Shown: positions 33,266-44,719 of the stretch, in pieces
Layout of the letters: every line of letters starts with the position of its first letter
Numbering within the stretch: the first letter of the stretch is position 1
DNA from: Pictodentalium vernedei
Taxonomy: Eukaryota; Mollusca; Scaphopoda; Dentaliida; Dentaliidae
Reading direction: 5' to 3'
Assembly: GCA_031216915.1 (NCBI GenBank)
Contig: CM062295.1
Coordinates: forward strand, 178,760,927 to 178,824,926
Length of the DNA stretch: 64,000 nucleotides
Program-made: the position numbers and the translations under genes
The notes under the pieces: generated by a model
Seen by the model: the letters and a program-made list of their open reading frames with translations, nothing else
Database searches by the model: none
Told to the model about the DNA's origin: nothing

Positions 33266-33333
33266 CTGAAAATTTTACTCAAGTAATCACCGGACAAAAC
33301 ACTGATTCCATATACTTTACGAGCATTCCCCAT
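33266..33333 (-). CDS. Host gene candidate first coding exon
   Basis: Minus strand: ATG at 33331-33333 with A at the -3 position (AACATGGG). It reads MGNARKVYGISVLSGDYLSK then IF, and ends in AG before a GTATTT donor (33260-33265). The two leftover bases plus the first base of the exon at 20582-20621 give Ser, keeping the chain open. The MGN start would fit N-terminal myristoylation, but this is only a possibility. The gap to the next exon is 12.6 kb, mostly DIRS-C and tandem-repeat elements. A chance ORF or an additional undetected exon cannot be excluded. Confidence 0.45.
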
Positions 33334-34085
33334 GTTTGTTTCCAAAACAATGAACATGTGTGGAGCAAAGTAGTGAGCAAGCAATGGTGGTTACTGTCAA
33401 TCACTGCATATGTCAATGATTTCCTTTTATATAACTCAACTATGCAAACACCTATGGCACAGGTATTGACAATACTTTATTTATATCAATGCATTTCGAA
33501 TGTTGAACTTTCAAAATGGCAGCTCAGTAACATTTTGCAAAGCAACAAAGATACGCAAGTCGATTTCTGACTGGATACAGTCACATTTCAATGTGTTCTC
33601 TGCCTAAAGTTTTGTTTACAACTTGGATTTATCATATTATTAATAGTAATACAATTCATACTCACTATAAAAGTTAACACAAATGATCAGCGCAAAATAT
33701 ACCAATATCTATTTATTTGACACAGAATCAAGTTCGCGTTCTCCATTTTTTACCAGGATTGTGTGTGTTAATTAACGCATATGTGATTTGTTTTGGAAAC
33801 AAAGATGACGAATGTCAACCCCCCCTCCTCCCCCACCCATGTGGCCTAACATGGCGAATGCTGATCTCTATTTACAGGGTATAATGGGGTTAAAAATGAT
33901 CAAATTATACTTTATTTAGTGGCAACAGTTTTTATATCCTTGGCAGGAATATCTGCTAACAGCGTGCAAGGAGTTAATTGAAAAGTGAACCTTTACCAAT
34001 AGATAACTGAAATTCAAAAAAATTTCCCAGACTTTTTTTGTCACCCAATCCTTAATTGAAATTGATCACTGAATCCTATTTGAAA
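33334..34085. other. Upstream region of the candidate first exon
   Basis: Would hold the promoter on the minus strand. No TATA box stands out. TTTGTTTTGGAAACAAA occurs at 33336-33352 and again near 33786, once in each orientation relative to nearby ATGs. A C-rich tract lies near 33818. Confidence 0.3.
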
Positions 34086-34087
34086 TA

Positions 34088-36798
34088 CAGTGGAGCCCAC
34101 TTAATTGTATATTTCTTAACTGAATAACCCTGCTAATTGAATATAACTTCTGAATGACAAACCATTTACCATACCTCCAGTACAAATTTGATCTGTTAAT
34201 TGAAACAAGAGGCCCCAAAGGGCCTGAGGTCGCCCACCTGACATGGTAACCAAAATATCAACCCAGAGAATTGATTTCAACACGTTGCATCTGCTCCTCC
34301 TAAGAAAAGCTTATACCAAATATCCAAAGATTCTGACCAGTGGATCTGAAAAAAAGATTTTTAAAGAATATTCCTCATATTGAACTAAGTTATAATTCGG
34401 GCTCTCACAGGGAGCCCGTATATGAACCCAGGGACTTGGCTTTAACAAACTTGAATCTCACCCCCTAAGGATGCTGCAAACCAAATATCAAAACATTCCG
34501 ACTGCTGGATCTGAAAAAGAAGATTTTTTAAGAAAATTCCTCATTTTGAACTAAGTTACAATTCGAGCTCCCACAGGGAGTCCAAATATGGACCTAGGGA
34601 CATGGCTGAACAAACTTGAATCTCACCCCCTAAGGATGCTGCATACCAAATATCAGAACATTCCGACTTCTGGATCTGAATAAGATTTTTAAAGAAAATT
34701 CCTCATTTTGAACTAAGTTATAATTCGGGCTACCACAGCGAGCCCAAATATGAACCCAGGGACTTGGCTTGAACAAACTTGAATCTCACCCCCCAAGCAT
34801 ATATACCCAATATTAAAAGATTCTGCCTGCTGGATCTTGAGGAGAAGATTTTCAAAGAAATTTGCCTGAAATGCACTGAGTTCAAATTTGGGCTCCTGTA
34901 CTGAGCCCAAATATAAACCCAGGGGGCCGATTTGAACAAACTTGAATCAGATCCACCCCACAATGCTGCATACCAAATATCAAAAGATTCTGCCTGCTGG
35001 ATCTGGAGAAGAAGATTTTTGAAGAAATTTGCCTGAAATGCACTAAGTTCGAATTCGAGCTTCTATAGTGAGCCCAAATATGAATCTAGGGAGCCGATTT
35101 GAACAAACTTGAATCAGATCCACCACACAATGTAGCATACCAAATATCAAAAGATTCTGCCTGCTGGATCTGGAGAAGAAGATTTTTTAAGAAATTTGCC
35201 TGAAATGCACTAAGTTCGAAATCAGGCTCCTATACTGAGCCCAAATATGTACCCAGGGGGCCGATTTGAACAAACGTGAATCAGATCCACCCTACAATGT
35301 TGCATACCAAATTTGAAAAGATTCTGCCTGCTGGATCTAGAGAAGAAGATTTTTTAAGAAATTTGCCAGAAATGCACTAAGTTCGAATTCAAGCTTCTAT
35401 AGTGAGCCCAAATATGAATCTAGGGAGCCGATTTGAACAAACTTGAATCAGATCCACCACACAATGTTGCATACCAAATATCAAAAGATTCTGCCTGCTG
35501 GATCTGGAGAAGAAGATTTTTAAAGAAATTTGCCTGAAATGCACAAAGTTCGATTTCGGGCTTCTATAGTGAGCCCAAATATGAATCCAGGGAGCCGATT
35601 TGAACAAACTTGAATCAGATCCACCACACAATGTTGCATACCAAATATCAAAAGATTCTGCCTTCTGGATCTGGAGAAGAAGATTTTTTAAGAAATTTGC
35701 CTGAAATGCACTAAGTTCGAAATCGGGCTCCTATACTGAGCCCAAATATGTACCCAGGGGGCAGATTTGAACAAACGTGAATCAGATCCATCCTACAATG
35801 TTGCATACCAAATATGAAAAGATTCTGCCGGCTGAATCTGGAGAAGAAGATTTTTTCATCTTTTTCCCATTGCCTTCAGTGTTAAAAAGTGCTGACTCAG
35901 TACTTTTCCAAAGTCCTGAAAAAAGTACCTTGTGATCAAACCGATATGGATTTTTTTAACCATTCTATTCTACTGGATAAAAGTAAGCTTTATACAAAAT
36001 AACAATTCACTGTGCCGTGTAGTTTTGGAGATATGGCAGTTTTAAGGTTTTTCCTATTTTTAGCTCCCGGGCTTCCCATGGGGCAATGAGAAATTTTTTT
36101 TTTGCATCAATCAACTACTTATGATCCATTATCATCTCATATCAAATCTGGTTCAAATCGACCTCATGGTTCAGAAAATAGAAATTTTAGGCGTGGCCAA
36201 AATTTTTGCCCCTCCCATAACGAAGGCAAATAATGCCCGACAAACTTCTCTTGAACAAACTTGATTCTAAACCTCATATGGACTCTGTTTACCACATATC
36301 AAGTCTCTGCTACTGGTGGTTCATTAGAAGAGGATTTTCAAAAAAATTGGCCATTTTTTCCCCACACCTATGCTCAATATGAGCCGAAACCTAATTTGGA
36401 TAAAAATCAAAATGCCCCTATATAACCACTACTTACATGAAATTTAATTAAAATGTGGCCAGTGGTTTAGGAGAAAAAGGCTCAAACACCACCTTCACGC
36501 AGGACGACGGACGGACGGACGAAGGACAAAGAGTGATAAGAAAAGCTCACCCTGACTTTTAGTCAGGTGAGCTAAAAAGGTTATAGGATAAACTCTTGTT
36601 AATTGAATAAAAAAAATCTTGTAACCTGTCGAGAAATTACGCTGACTCACCCCAGTTTTCCTTTGTTTATAGACCTATTGGCCTCAGTACAACCAATACA
36701 TGCATTTTATCTATTATATCTTGTTTGACGGAGCTCAATTAACTCCTGTTAATTGAATAAAGTGGCAAAGTGGCTATTCAATTAACAGGGCTCCACTG
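34088..36798 (-). mobile_element. pogo-like MITE P2, split by element g
   Basis: Ends are CAGTGGAGCCCACTTAATTG on the left and AGGGCTCCACTG on the right, flanked by TA on both sides (34086-34087 and 36799-36800). The reverse-oriented MITE sequence runs 34088-34205, is interrupted, and resumes 36578-36798 with AACTCTTGTTAATTGAAT and ATTATATCTTGTTTGACGG. The central foldback has lost part of one arm. Confidence 0.8.
34206..36577 (+). mobile_element. Tandem-repeat element g (pearl/HINE-like), nested in MITE P2
   Basis: 5' hairpin AGGCCC-CAAA-GGGCCT, then CGCCCACCTGAC (34231-34242), whose complement GTCAGGTG (36562-36569) forms part of the 3' hairpin AGCTCACCCTGAC-TTTTA-GTCAGGTGAGCT; the element ends CTAAAAA. 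Nine or ten core units of about 165 bp are marked by TTCTGCCTGCTGGATCT, TTTGCCTGAAATGCACT and GAGCCCAAATATGAA. A unique 3' region (35870-36480) and a GGACGGACGGACGAAGGAC run precede the hairpin. This text closely resembles repeats common in bivalve genomes, from memory of the family rather than a search. Confidence 0.8.
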
Positions 36799-36800
36799 TA

Positions 36801-37660
36801 TTAACATTTCATTTAAGTAATAAACAAATATAAATGAAGTATTTGTGTATTTTTTTTTATTATTTAAATAATTTATCATTTCAATTTATCACATAATCAT
36901 GAGATCTGATAGCCGATTACAGAAATATCATAGACAAATTGCTGAAAAACATGGGACGTCAGAAGTCAGTGTGATGTCATAACATTGGGAGTTTGTTTTA
37001 GGAAGTGGAATTGAATTAATCTTGTCTGTTCTTAAAGCTGTCTATATGCTTAACCAAACGAATGGGCTGCATCGGTCCACATAATATACAAATTCAGCAG
37101 TAGAAAAAAATTATTCTTCAAAAACCTTTGATAGCACTATATTATGTGACCCCTCATTGGAAGAAGCTCATTCCAATGAGAGATCACCCATGATAAGCTT
37201 TTATTGAATATTTTTGAAATATTGGAAAAAATAATATTTAAAATAATAAATTTTTGATATCCTCTGCATTGGGTAAACAGTTACCTGTTTACCAAACATG
37301 ACTTGCAGATAACAGTTGCCAAAACATTTTCTGAATAACGAATATGTTCAATTTTTGGCCTCGAAAACAAACCTTATGACACCTTATTGTAATAAGCTTT
37401 TTGAGCTCATTCCAATGAGGTCATAAGCTAGGTTTTCAAAAGAAAATTTTTAAAAATAATAAAATTTGGTGTGTGATATTTATGAATAGTGCTAGTCAGT
37501 TTTGGTCATTATTGATAAAAAGAACCTCAAATTTTTCAAAATTTGAAAAGAAATGTCTGAACCTTCTTCAATAAAATCAATCTAAGCCTCAATAAACCTT
37601 GGTTCAGATCGATTTTAGTGACATTTCCTATCAAATCATGAATCATTAGAAATAATCCTC
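36801..37660. other. Non-coding with two imperfect foldbacks
   Basis: Foldbacks: CTCATTGGAA with TTCCAATGAG (37154-37180), and CTTATGACACC with GGTCATAAG (37374-37431). Both resemble the CCTCATTGGAACGAGC core of the type H MITE at 49822-50062, so these are probably decayed relatives. No exon found. Confidence 0.45.
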
Positions 37661-37884
37661 TGTTTGTTTGTTTGTTTATTAGGGCTCAATGACAGTGTCA
37701 AGAGGCAGGGTAATATCGTGTTGGGCAGTTTTAGAGGTGGAGAAAGCCAGAGAGAACCACCAAGTAACTGACAGGCTCTTAAGCTTACTAGCCTGCTGGA
37801 AGCAGAATTAGCAGCGCTTGAAGGTAAGTGTACAATCAACCCAGAGTAATCTTTAGTACACAGCAGCACTTTGTCCACATGTGG
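37661..37884 (-). mobile_element. SINE-body fragment
   Basis: TTTGTTTGTTTATTAGGGCT tail, then GGTGGAGAAAGCCAGAGAGA and ACCACCAAGTAA, and TTTAGTACACAGCAGCACTT, follow the order of the SINE at 49455-49820. Head missing, sequence diverged. Confidence 0.55.
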
Positions 37885-37898
37885 GTAATGAGGATTAA

Positions 37899-38139
37899 CT
37901 GGTAGAGTGCTAAATTATTTTTGGTCCTTAAAATTTCTTTGTGCATCTTTGCCTTGTTTCAATTTATGGGAGAGTGCCATTAGGCACTCTCCCATAAATT
38001 GTAACAAGGCAAATCCTAGCAGATAAAATAATATCACTTCGAAGATAATCTGAAGCACATCCACAGAATATGAAGCTTTTAAATTGTGGTACCGGTACTC
38101 AGAGTAAAGCCCAAATATGGGCTTCCAGCATTCTACCAG
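37899..38139. mobile_element. TTAA-flanked MITE with CTGGTAGAGTGCT ends
   Basis: TTAA at 37895-37898 and 38140-38143. Terminal repeats are CTGGTAGAGTGCT and, in reverse complement, CTGGTAGAATGCT. A 60-bp foldback at about 37951-38010 pairs GCCTTGTTTCAATTTATGGG and AGAGTGCC with their complements. No ORF. Confidence 0.7.
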
Positions 38140-38732
38140 TTAAGTGTCCTGCTTAAGAACACAACTCAGATGGCACATGTTGATCGAAGCATCAACTTTT
38201 CAGTTTCAAGTCCAAGGCTCCAACCAGTGAGACACCGCATTCACCCTAGATATACTATATTCATCTCATTCTTTTAAAAATTGATAATGGACCTTGATCA
38301 TTCACAAAAAAACGTTATATAGGATAGAGATGGGCTGTACTGAAATTTTGAGTTCGGTATCAGTTTTGGTATTTTTAAGGGGTATGTCTCGGTATCGGTT
38401 TGATATTCAGTATCTGACTAGACTGTGATTTGCTGGTAGTAACAAAGGGGAATTCACATCAGGAAATACAGAATAAGTTGTTCTTGTTTGTATCGTTCTA
38501 CCACATCACCACACCGCTGTGTTTCTCCAGTTCAAGAATAAATTGTGTAGACACGTTCTGAATACACTGAAGTTTATGGATGACATAGTTTGGAGATAAA
38601 AAAGAAAATTTCAATTATCAAGATGAGACATTACCAGTGCCTGGACTATGGATTTGATGAAATTAATCATAATACTTATGCTGTTTCCCGATCAATTGTA
38701 GGTTGAAGCTGGTGATTTTACATTGCTCATTA
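38140..38732. other. Non-coding, no gene seen
   Basis: A block of GGTATCGGT/GGTATTT text (38358-38420) looks like the edge of an old element. No exon found. Confidence 0.35.
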
Positions 38733-39126
38733 GGCCCCATAAAGTAGATCTTGTTTCTCAGGCCATTTTTTGTAAAATTGCATGTGGGCGAGCAGTTATT
38801 AATTTTTGCAATTATTTATTTGCCAACAAAAGTTCATATTCTTGGTTTGTTTTATGTTTTAGGCCTCATAATCTACAGAATAGCATGGATGGTGTTGTAT
38901 TTCATCCCTTGAGTGCAAGAAGGCTTTGCAATGCTAAAGCACTGCAAAGCCTTGTTGCACTCAAGGGACCAATTTATCAATTTTATTAACTTGGGTAAAA
39001 TATCCGACATAAACCATTTACTTTTGATTTTTTTAAGTTTGCATTGGTTATAAAAAGAGAGCATGCGGCAGCCAAATTGACCATCTAGGAGGGCTTGAGA
39101 AACAGATTCTTAACTTTTCTTTGGCC
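38733..39126 (+). mobile_element. Harbinger-like hairpin MITE, copy 5
   Basis: GGCC ends flanked by TTA on both sides (38730-38732 and 39127-39129). The central hairpin CCCTTGAGTGCAAGAAGGCT... is present with a few unpaired changes. Internal blocks as in the other copies. Confidence 0.75.
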
Positions 39127-39129
39127 TTA

Positions 39130-39643
39130 ATGTATGGGTTTTTTTTTTCGAAAAGAGTGTATTAACTAAATGGACACCCAAATACTTAACACAATTTAGA
39201 CAATGTACACTCTTGAGTATCAACTATGATATAATTCAAACTGTGTTTGGCCAGTTGACAGATAGACCCAATAATATTGTAATTCAGTTTTTGTATCATT
39301 AGTTTGTGATGTTTGGTGTAATTACCCAAATGTGTTTTTGCCCAGGTATTTTTTTCAGCTGTTAACTCACAGCTGCAGTAACGTTCGTCATTATTACTAG
39401 TAATACGGATAGACTCGAGTACATAAGTGCGTAAGGACGATTTATATGCTAAACGATTTGAGTCGTCTCGTATTTTTATCGCAGAACACTGCAGAGATTT
39501 GTCTGGGAGTAACTCGAAATTAGGAAACACCTTTTTATTTTGTCTGCTGCATCAATAAATAATACAAAATATCTGTAATCACTGATGTTACAGTGATACT
39601 TACTATCAACTGGGAAAAGTGGGAAACTATCAATGTTTGATAA
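39130..39643. other. Non-coding, no gene seen
   Basis: Contains no recognised exon. A minus-strand open frame of 114 codons (39186-39530) lacks any recognisable features and is considered chance. Confidence 0.35.
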
Positions 39644-39645
39644 TA

Positions 39646-40073
39646 CAGTGGAATCCTGTTAATTGCATAGCCACTTTGCCAATCAAAATTATTTAATTAA
39701 CAGGAGTATTCAATTAACAGGGATTGTGTTACTTTCCTGTATTCTAGAGATAAACTTAGCATTTATTCTATTATATCTTGTTTGACAGAGCTCCATGAGC
39801 TCTGTCAAACAAGATATAATAGATTAAATGCCTGTATTGGATGTACTAAGGCCAAATAGGTCTATAAACAAAGGAAAACTCAGGCAAGTCAGGGTAATTT
39901 CTCTACAGGTTACAAGATTTTTTATTCAATTAACAGGAGTTTACTCAAAAACCTATATTCAATTAACAGGTCAAATTGTATTGAAGGTATGGTAAATGGT
40001 TTTGTGTTGGGAAATTATATTCAATTAACAGGGATATACAATAAAGAGATATCCAATTAAGTGGGCTCCACTG
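39646..40073 (+). mobile_element. pogo-like MITE P3, complete, 428 bp
   Basis: CAGTGGAATCCTGTTAATTG at the left and CCAATTAAGTGGGCTCCACT then G at the right form imperfect inverted ends. TA flanks both sides (39644-39645 and 40074-40075). Central foldback: ATATCTTGTTTGACAGAGCT and its complement around CCATG. Repeated ATTCAATTAACAGG. Best reference copy of the family. Confidence 0.8.
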
Positions 40074-40373
40074 TACCGCATTATGCTTTATTCGAAATTG
40101 AGTTCGAAAAAATGTTCTAAGTTTTGGAACTTGATTTATGAGGAAACGGTTTCTGGCATGATTAATATCATTCTTGTGTTTGAGTTTCATTTGAAATTCA
40201 GTTTGAAGCCAAATGACACATTACGACAGAAATATCGTATTTAAAACGTCAGTCATATTATATGGATCAATATATGTGCACGTTTGGGTGATTTAATCAA
40301 AATGTTTGGGTCGAAATTATTGATTTTATTGAAGCTCCACCCATGATTGATCACGTGACACAAACAATTGTTA

Positions 40374-40412
40374 AAGTATGTCCCTATAAAAAGTGCCGCA
40401 CAATTCGAACCG
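40374..40412 (+). promoter_or_regulatory. Candidate TATA-type core promoter
   Basis: CCTATAAAAAGTGCCGCAC at about 40382-40400 is a good TATA-box match. A transcription start would be expected about 30 bp downstream, near 40412-40420. It precedes a region of short repeats and the satellite array. No initiator or protein-coding exon could be confirmed, so this is a motif-level call. Confidence 0.3.
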
Positions 40413-40419
40413 TCGGATT

Positions 40420-40740
40420 AACTGGGTTGTTTCAGGAGCATTCTAAGAGTCTGTAGTAGTTGTATAGAGCTGTGTAAAAGTGTTCTAAGAGTCTGTTGTA
40501 GCTGTATAGAGTTGTGTGAAAACATTCTAAGAGGAAAGGTAACTGCATAGCTGAATATATATAGTTAATTCAAAGTAGAATTAAGTGATATTGGTTATTG
40601 TTACTGTGCTTTGATTTATGCATTTCATTTGACTCTTCAAAGTTATTTAATTTTAGAGTGTTGAATGAAATTGAATTAAAGTCTATACAGAAGTATATTA
40701 ACTTAGGTAAATTAAATTACCTATAAGCAATTACAGTGAA
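40420..40740 (+). repeat. Short direct repeats upstream of the satellite
   Basis: CATTCTAAGAGTCTGTAGTA recurs at about a 48-bp spacing (near 40439, 40486 as TTCTAAGAGTCTGTTGTAG, and 40526 as CATTCTAAGAGG), each followed by TGTATAGAG. GGTAACTGCATAGC follows and could be a splice donor. Function unknown. Confidence 0.4.
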
Positions 40741-43140
40741 TAAACTGCTTTACGCAAGTTGTATTTTTAATTACTGTAGGTGATTATTTCCCTAGCAGTG
40801 CATGTAGCGTGACAGTTCTGGTGGGGATACCACTAGTATCAGCAAGTGAGCGTGTCAGCACAAACAAAGCTGTATGGTAGACAATTACTGTAGGTGATTA
40901 TTTCACTAGCAGTGCATGTAGAGTGACAGTTCTGGTGGGGATAGCACTAGTATCAGCAAGTGTGTGTGTCAGCACTAACAAATTGTGTTATACACAATTA
41001 CTGTAGGTGATTATTTCACTAACAGTCCATGTAGCATGACAGTTCTGGTGGGGATACCACTAGTATCAGCAAGTGAGCGTGTTAGCACTAACAAAGCTGT
41101 ATGTTAGACAATTACTGTAGGTGATTATTTCACTAGCACTGCATGTAGAGTGACAGTTCTGGTGGGGATACCACCAGTATCAGCAAGTGTGTGTGTTAGC
41201 ACTAACAAATTGTGTTATACACAATTACCGTAGGTGATTATTTCACTAACAGTTCATGTAGCGTGACAGTTCTGGTTGGGACTCCACTAGTATCAGCAAG
41301 CGAGCGTGTTAGCACTACAAAGCTCTTTGTTAGACAATTACTGGAGGTGATTATTTCACTTGCACTGCATGTAGAGTGACAGTTCTGGTGGGGATACCAC
41401 CAGTATCAGCAAGTGTGTGTGTTAGCACTAACAAATTGTGTTATACACAATTACTGTAGGTGATTATTTCACTAACAGTCCATGTAGCGTGACAGTTCTG
41501 GTGGGGATACCACTAGTATCAGCAAGTGAACGTGTCAGCACTAACAAAGCTGTATGTTAGACAATTACTGTAGGTGATTATTTCACTAGCACTGCATGTA
41601 GAGTGACAGTTCTGGTGGGGATACCACCAGTATCAGCAAGTGTGTGTGTTAGCACTAACAAATTGTGTTATACACAATTACTGTAGGTGATTATTTCACT
41701 AACAGTCCATGCAGCGTGACAGTTCTAGTGGGGACACCACTAGTATCAGCAAGCGAGCGTGTTAGCACTAACAAAGCTGTATGTTAGACAATTACTGTAG
41801 GTGATTATATTTCACTAGCAGTGAATGTAGAGTGACAGTTCTGGTGGGGATACCACCAGTATCAGCAAGTGTGTGTGTTAGCACTAACAAATTGTGTTAT
41901 ACACAATTACTGTAGGTGATTATTTCACTTGCAGTGCATGTAGAGTGACAGTTCTGGTGGGGATACCACTAGTATCAGCAAGTGAGCGTGTTAGCACTAA
42001 CAAAGCTTATGTTAGACAATTACTGTAGGTGATTATTTCACTAGCAGTGCATGTAGAGTGACAGTTCTGGTGGGGATACCACTAGTATCAGCAAGTCTGT
42101 GTTTTAGCACTAACAAATTGTGTTATACACAATTACTGTAGGTGATTATTTCACTAACAGTCCATGTAGCATGACAGTTCTGGTGGGGATACCACTAGTA
42201 TCAGCAAGTGAACGTGTTAGCACTAACAAAGCTGTATGTTAGACAATTACTGTAGGTGATTATTTCACTAGCACTGCATGTAGAGTGACAGTTCTGGTGG
42301 GGATACCGCCAGTATCAGCAAGTGTGTGTGTTAGCACTAACAAATTGTGTTATACACAATTACTGTAGGTGATTATTTCGCTAACAGTCCATGCAGCGTG
42401 ACAGTTCTGGTGGGGACACCACTAGTATCAGCAAGCGAGCGTGTTAGCACTATCAAAGCTGTATGTTAGACAATTACTGTAGGTGATTATTTCACTAGCA
42501 GTGTATGTAGAGTGACAGTTCTGGAGGGGATACCACTAGTATCAGCAAGTGTGTGTGTTAGCACTAAGAAATTGTGTTATAAACAATTACTGCAGATGAT
42601 TATTTCACTAACAGTCCAAGTAGTGTGACAGTTCTGGTGGGGATACCTCTAGTATCAGTAAATGTGAGCGATAGCACTAACAAGCTGAATTATTAACAAT
42701 TACTGTAGGTGATTATTTCACTACCAGTGCATGTAGTGAGACAGTTCTGGTGGGAATACCGCTAGTAACAGTAAGTAGTGAGAATAAGTATTTGTGACAG
42801 ATACTGTATGTGATTATTTCACTAGCAGTGCATGCTGTGTGAGTTTTGGTGGGGATACCACTAGTAACAGTAAGTTGTGAGAATAAGTATTTGTGACAGA
42901 TGCTGTAGGTGATTATTTCACTAGCAGTGCATGTAGTGTGACAGTTCTGGTGGGAATACCACTAGTATCAGTGTGAGCGATAGCACTAACAAACTGAATT
43001 ATAAACAATTACTGTAGGTGATTATTTCACTAGCAGTATATGTAGTGTGACAGTTCTGGTGAGGATACCATTAGTAACAGTAAGTTGTGAGAATAAGTAT
43101 TATTAACAAGTCTTGTGACAGATACTGTCGGTGATTATTT
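40741..43140 (+). repeat. Satellite array, ~114-bp unit in alternating pairs
   Basis: About 20 head-to-tail units. Each carries ACTGTAGGTGATTATTTCAC, GTGACAGTTCTGGTGGGGAT, ACCACTAGTATCAGCAAG and TGTTAGCACTAACA. The sequence between units alternates between AAGCTGTATGTTAGACAATT and AATTGTGTTATACACAATT, so the higher-order period is about 227 bp. Units are most alike from 40890 to 42600 and decay toward the right (GTAAGTTGTGAGAATAAGTA variants after 42770). No ORF. Confidence 0.9.
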
Positions 43141-43158
43141 AGTTGTTGAAAATAAGTA

Positions 43159-43571
43159 CAGTGGAATCCTGTTAATTGAATAACCACTTTGCCAATAAAA
43201 ATTATTCAATTAACAGAAGTATTCAATTAACAGGGATTGTGTCACTTTCCTGTATTCTAGAGATAAACATAGCATTTATTCTATTATATCTTGTTTGACA
43301 GAGCTCCATGATATAATAGATTAAATGCCTGTACTGGATGTACTGAGGCCAAATAGGTCTATAAACAAAGGAAAGCAAGGGAGAGTCAGTGTAATTTCTT
43401 GACAGGTTACAAGATTTTTTATTCAATTAACAGGAGTTTATTCTGTAACCTATATTCAATTAACAGGTCAAATTTGTACTGGAGGTATGGTAAATGGTTT
43501 TGTGTTGGGAAATTATATTCAATTAACAGGGTTATTCAGTTAGGAGATATCCAATTAAGTGGGCTCCACTG
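43159..43571 (+). mobile_element. pogo-like MITE P4
   Basis: CAGTGGAATCCTGTTAATTG to GGGCTCCACTG with TA on both sides (43157-43158 and 43572-43573). It lacks one arm of the central foldback found in P3. It lies immediately at the right edge of the satellite array. Confidence 0.8.
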
Positions 43572-43859
43572 TATAATCAATATTTAACATGTCAGCTCTA
43601 TTATAGATTTTGCTGATTAAGATTTGAATAGCTATAATCATTTATTTTATATATCTTAGTTATTATAAGAGTTGAATTGTCTGGTGCTGTAGTACTGTGT
43701 GCATAATAGATATTTGAAATCCACTTGTTTTATTATTGGGAACCGTTTATACTGAGTTTGAAGAGTATAAACTGCATAATTATAGCATTGGGGTCAATAG
43801 TATTAAGTGTTATGATTCATTGAGTTATGATTTGTGGTTTTGGTGTTTGTAATTGTTAA

Positions 43860-44203
43860 GGAGTACTGTGTGGTGCATAGAGTGCACAGAGACACAGTTT
43901 GAGTTATTGAAGTCTATAAGTGCATGTTATACTGGTTATAGTGTGGTGCAGACTGCAGACAGCACCGATACATTATATTTCTGTGTTGTGCAGAGGGCAC
44001 AAATGCAGTTTATTACCAGTTAGTGTCGTGCAGGTAGCACAGGTACACTTTGAGGTGTTTGGGCCTTAATGCTATGCATGCTAAGTCGCAGCTACTGAAG
44101 TAAGTCCTCATTTCGCATGAGATAATTAGAGTTCAAGATCTGAGAAGGCAAATACTGAAATATTTGTGGTAACACTGTGTTGTGCAGAGAGCACAGGGAC
44201 ACA
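43860..44203 (+). repeat. Five dispersed GTGCA...GCAC stem-loop motifs
   Basis: TGGTGCATAGAGTGCACA (43871), TGGTGCAGACTGCAGACAGC (43945), TTGTGCAGAGGGCACA (43986), TCGTGCAGGTAGCACA (44026) and TTGTGCAGAGAGCACA (44180) share a short stem with a purine loop. Each is followed within a few bases by ACA. Spacing is uneven. Function unknown. Confidence 0.5.
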
Positions 44204-44537
44204 ATATTACTGAGAGGTTTTTTTAAAGTTAGTAATTAGGGTTATATTATATTACTTGCGTGTGAAACCTGTTTTGTTTGATAATGTTCTGTATGGGCAA
44301 GAGCCTAGTACTTGTTGTGCTAAGTTGAAATTGACTGGTTTGAACTTCACTGGAATGTAAAGTTGAGTTAACTGTAGTGAAATTCATAGTAAAATTGAGT
44401 TGAACACATCAAGGGAGATTACTCTACTGTCTTGCTCATTTTCTGTCAGCTTGGACTCTTAGAGATTTCAGCTTAAGACAAAGTTAGAGATTGAGAGCCA
44501 TAAAGATAGAGATATTTTGGTGTGTGCCAAATTTTGC

Positions 44538-44717
44538 TGTTGTGTCATATATAGAGGATCTGTAATGAGTTTCTCTTTGATATAAGATTTATGAAACGAG
44601 TGTAGACAATTTTATTTTAGCGAGCCTCTGGCGAGCTAAAATAAAATTGTCGAAACGAGTTTCATAAATCTTATGTCAAAGAGAAACGAATTTCAGATTC
44701 TTTTTATCACATGACAC
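44538..44717. repeat. Long foldback, ~180 bp
   Basis: Arms of about 85 bp: TTGTGTCATATATAG, GATTTATGAAACGAG and ACAATTTTATTTTAGC on the left pair with GCTAAAATAAAATTGT, AAATCTTATGTCAAAG and ATCACATGACACACA on the right, around CCTCT. Pairing is strongest near the centre. Could be a foldback element or the end of the Crypton-like unit beside it. Confidence 0.75.
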
Positions 44718-44719
44718 AC

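Noticed and set aside
39186..39530. Minus-strand ORF of 114 codons
   Set aside because: No domain, no homolog within the window, ordinary base composition; probably chance.
40741..43140. CRISPR array
   Set aside because: Repeats are contiguous ~114-bp units without spacers, in a eukaryotic genome; it is a satellite.
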